From Aphodosoma sp045631465 (GTDB lineage: Bacteria; Bacteroidota; Bacteroidia; Bacteroidales; Paludibacteraceae), in NCBI GenBank assembly GCA_045631465.1, contig JAZQUV010000045.1, forward strand, positions 1 to 15,270: a DNA stretch of 15,270 nucleotides, read 5' to 3'. Of this stretch, positions 14,725-15,270 are shown in pieces; the stretch's first letter is position 1; each line of letters begins with the position of its first letter. Under the pieces are notes generated by a model. That model had not been told where the DNA came from and searched no databases. It saw nothing but the letters and a program-made list of their open reading frames with translations. Both the position numbers and the translations under genes were made by a program.

Positions 14725-15096
14725 TTAACATACCACTCTTCGTATTGATTTTGATATATCGTCTGTATTGAAATTGACCAATAGTCCTACTCGCTTCTTT
14801 GTTATTCTTAAATATGTAAGCATTTGCTTAAAATGAACTTCTTTCAGTTCTGTTACTGATTTTAATTCTAAAATAATCTTGTCTTCTACAATCAAATCTA
14901 TCCTATAATCAACTGGTAACAACACCCCATCGTAATACACTTTTAATTGTTTTTGCTGTTCTACTTGCAAGCCTCGCTTCCTCAATTCATAAATCAAAGC
15001 TGCCTCATATATATTTTCCAACAATCCTGGTCCTAACTCCTTATATACGGCAAATATAGCTCCCCTAATTTTATATGTCAATTCTTCTTCTATCAT
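14725..15096 (-). CDS. GxxExxY protein (PD-(D/E)XK nuclease-like)
   Basis: The 123-residue protein carries the family signature GLLENIY (G24, E27, Y30) and a PD-(D/E)XK-like core: D67 in VDYRIDLIVED, then E77 and K79 in ILELKSV, followed by Q91-x3-Y95 in KQMLTYL. These proteins are widespread in Bacteroidetes and are often scattered between repeats or in polysaccharide loci; their substrate is not established. The length is typical, and the protein looks complete. It lies 100 bases upstream of the dehydrogenase gene, with a repeat between, so co-transcription is possible but unproven. A nuclease role is inferred from the fold family only. Confidence 0.87.
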   Translation of the reverse strand: MIEEELTYKIRGAIFAVYKELGPGLLENIYEAALIYELRKRGLQVEQQKQLKVYYDGVLLPVDYRIDLIVEDKIILELKSVTELKEVHFKQMLTYLRITKKRVGLLVNFNTDDISKSIRRVVC

Positions 15097-15114
15097 AATA
15101 CTTTTTCATTAATA

Positions 15115-15133
15115 GGCCGGCGAAGCATCGGCC
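15115..15133. repeat. Short G+C-rich hairpin upstream of the GxxExxY gene
   Basis: GGCCG and CGGCC pair around an inner GC-GAA-GC with an AT bulge. It lies about 20 bases before the gene start and directly next to the TTCCGTGAG repeats. GAA-loop hairpins of similar design occur at 14699-14721 and 15196-15210, and on the minus strand at 7568-7598. Confidence 0.5.
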
Positions 15134-15134
15134 G

Positions 15135-15270
15135 TTCCGTGAGCTCCGTGAGTTCCGTGAGAGATAAATATTCTCCGTGAATTCCGTCGAGCGCTTTTGA
15201 CGAAGTCAAACAGCGAGTTCTAAAATAAAATATAATTTCCGTGAGCTCCGTGAGTTCCGTGAGAGATAAA
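15135..15270. repeat. Two identical 34-base repeats built of TTCCGTGAG units
   Basis: Bases 15135-15168 and 15237-15270 are identical. Each is made of three 9-base units (TTCCGTGAG, CTCCGTGAG, TTCCGTGAG) followed by AGATAAA. Between them are a partial copy (CTCCGTGAATTCCGT, 15173-15187) and a hairpin TTTGAC-gaa-GTCAAA (15196-15210) flanked by GAGCG and CAGCGAG. No gene is seen in 15097-15270. The second copy ends exactly at the window edge, so the array may continue. Confidence 0.85.

Overview
The window looks like chromosomal DNA of a Bacteroidales (Bacteroidetes) bacterium. The evidence is: four promoters of the Bacteroidetes primary-sigma type (TTG, about 20 bases, TAnnTTTG/A); gene starts without Shine-Dalgarno sequences; Bacteroidetes-style SerS, TrmD and RadA proteins; and a secreted modular protein of a style common in that phylum. 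No species can be named from the sequence. All genes that I support lie on the minus strand.

Left part (1-3918): the 5' portion of a very large secreted protein with three tandem formylglycine-generating-enzyme-like (FGE/SUMF1) domains and nine roughly 45-50-residue modules carrying a GCDS-type motif. It runs off the left edge. The FGE-like domains lack the catalytic cysteine pair, so a binding or structural role is more likely than catalysis. Next comes a 700-base intergenic zone (3919-4630) with a 334-base segment bounded by an 18-base inverted repeat, two nested hairpins whose stems covary, and a well-supported 6S RNA candidate with its own promoter and terminator.

Centre (4631-10581): a housekeeping block, ffh, radA, serS, ttcA and trmD, covering protein targeting, DNA repair, tRNA charging and tRNA modification. 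ffh and trmD have clear promoters of their own. trmD-ttcA-serS are close enough (gaps of 91 and 108 bases) to be co-transcribed. The serS-radA gap (271 bases) contains a second segment bounded by an 18-base inverted repeat.

Right part (10582-15270): accessory DNA. It holds 22-base AT-rich repeats and a 272-base tandem duplication whose copies differ only by transitions. It also holds a complete insertion sequence (11377-13001) with 29-base perfect terminal inverted repeats and a 9-base target duplication in a G+C-rich palindrome. The IS encodes a coiled-coil protein translationally coupled to a DDE transposase. Beyond it are REP-like palindromes, twin 33-base hairpins, a TviB/WbpO-type UDP-N-acetylhexosamine 6-dehydrogenase, a GxxExxY protein, and dispersed TTCCGTGAG-type repeats.

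No defence system, CRISPR array, rRNA or tRNA was seen. The most novel material is the family of structured intergenic elements, the unclassified IS, and the degenerate triple-FGE secreted protein.
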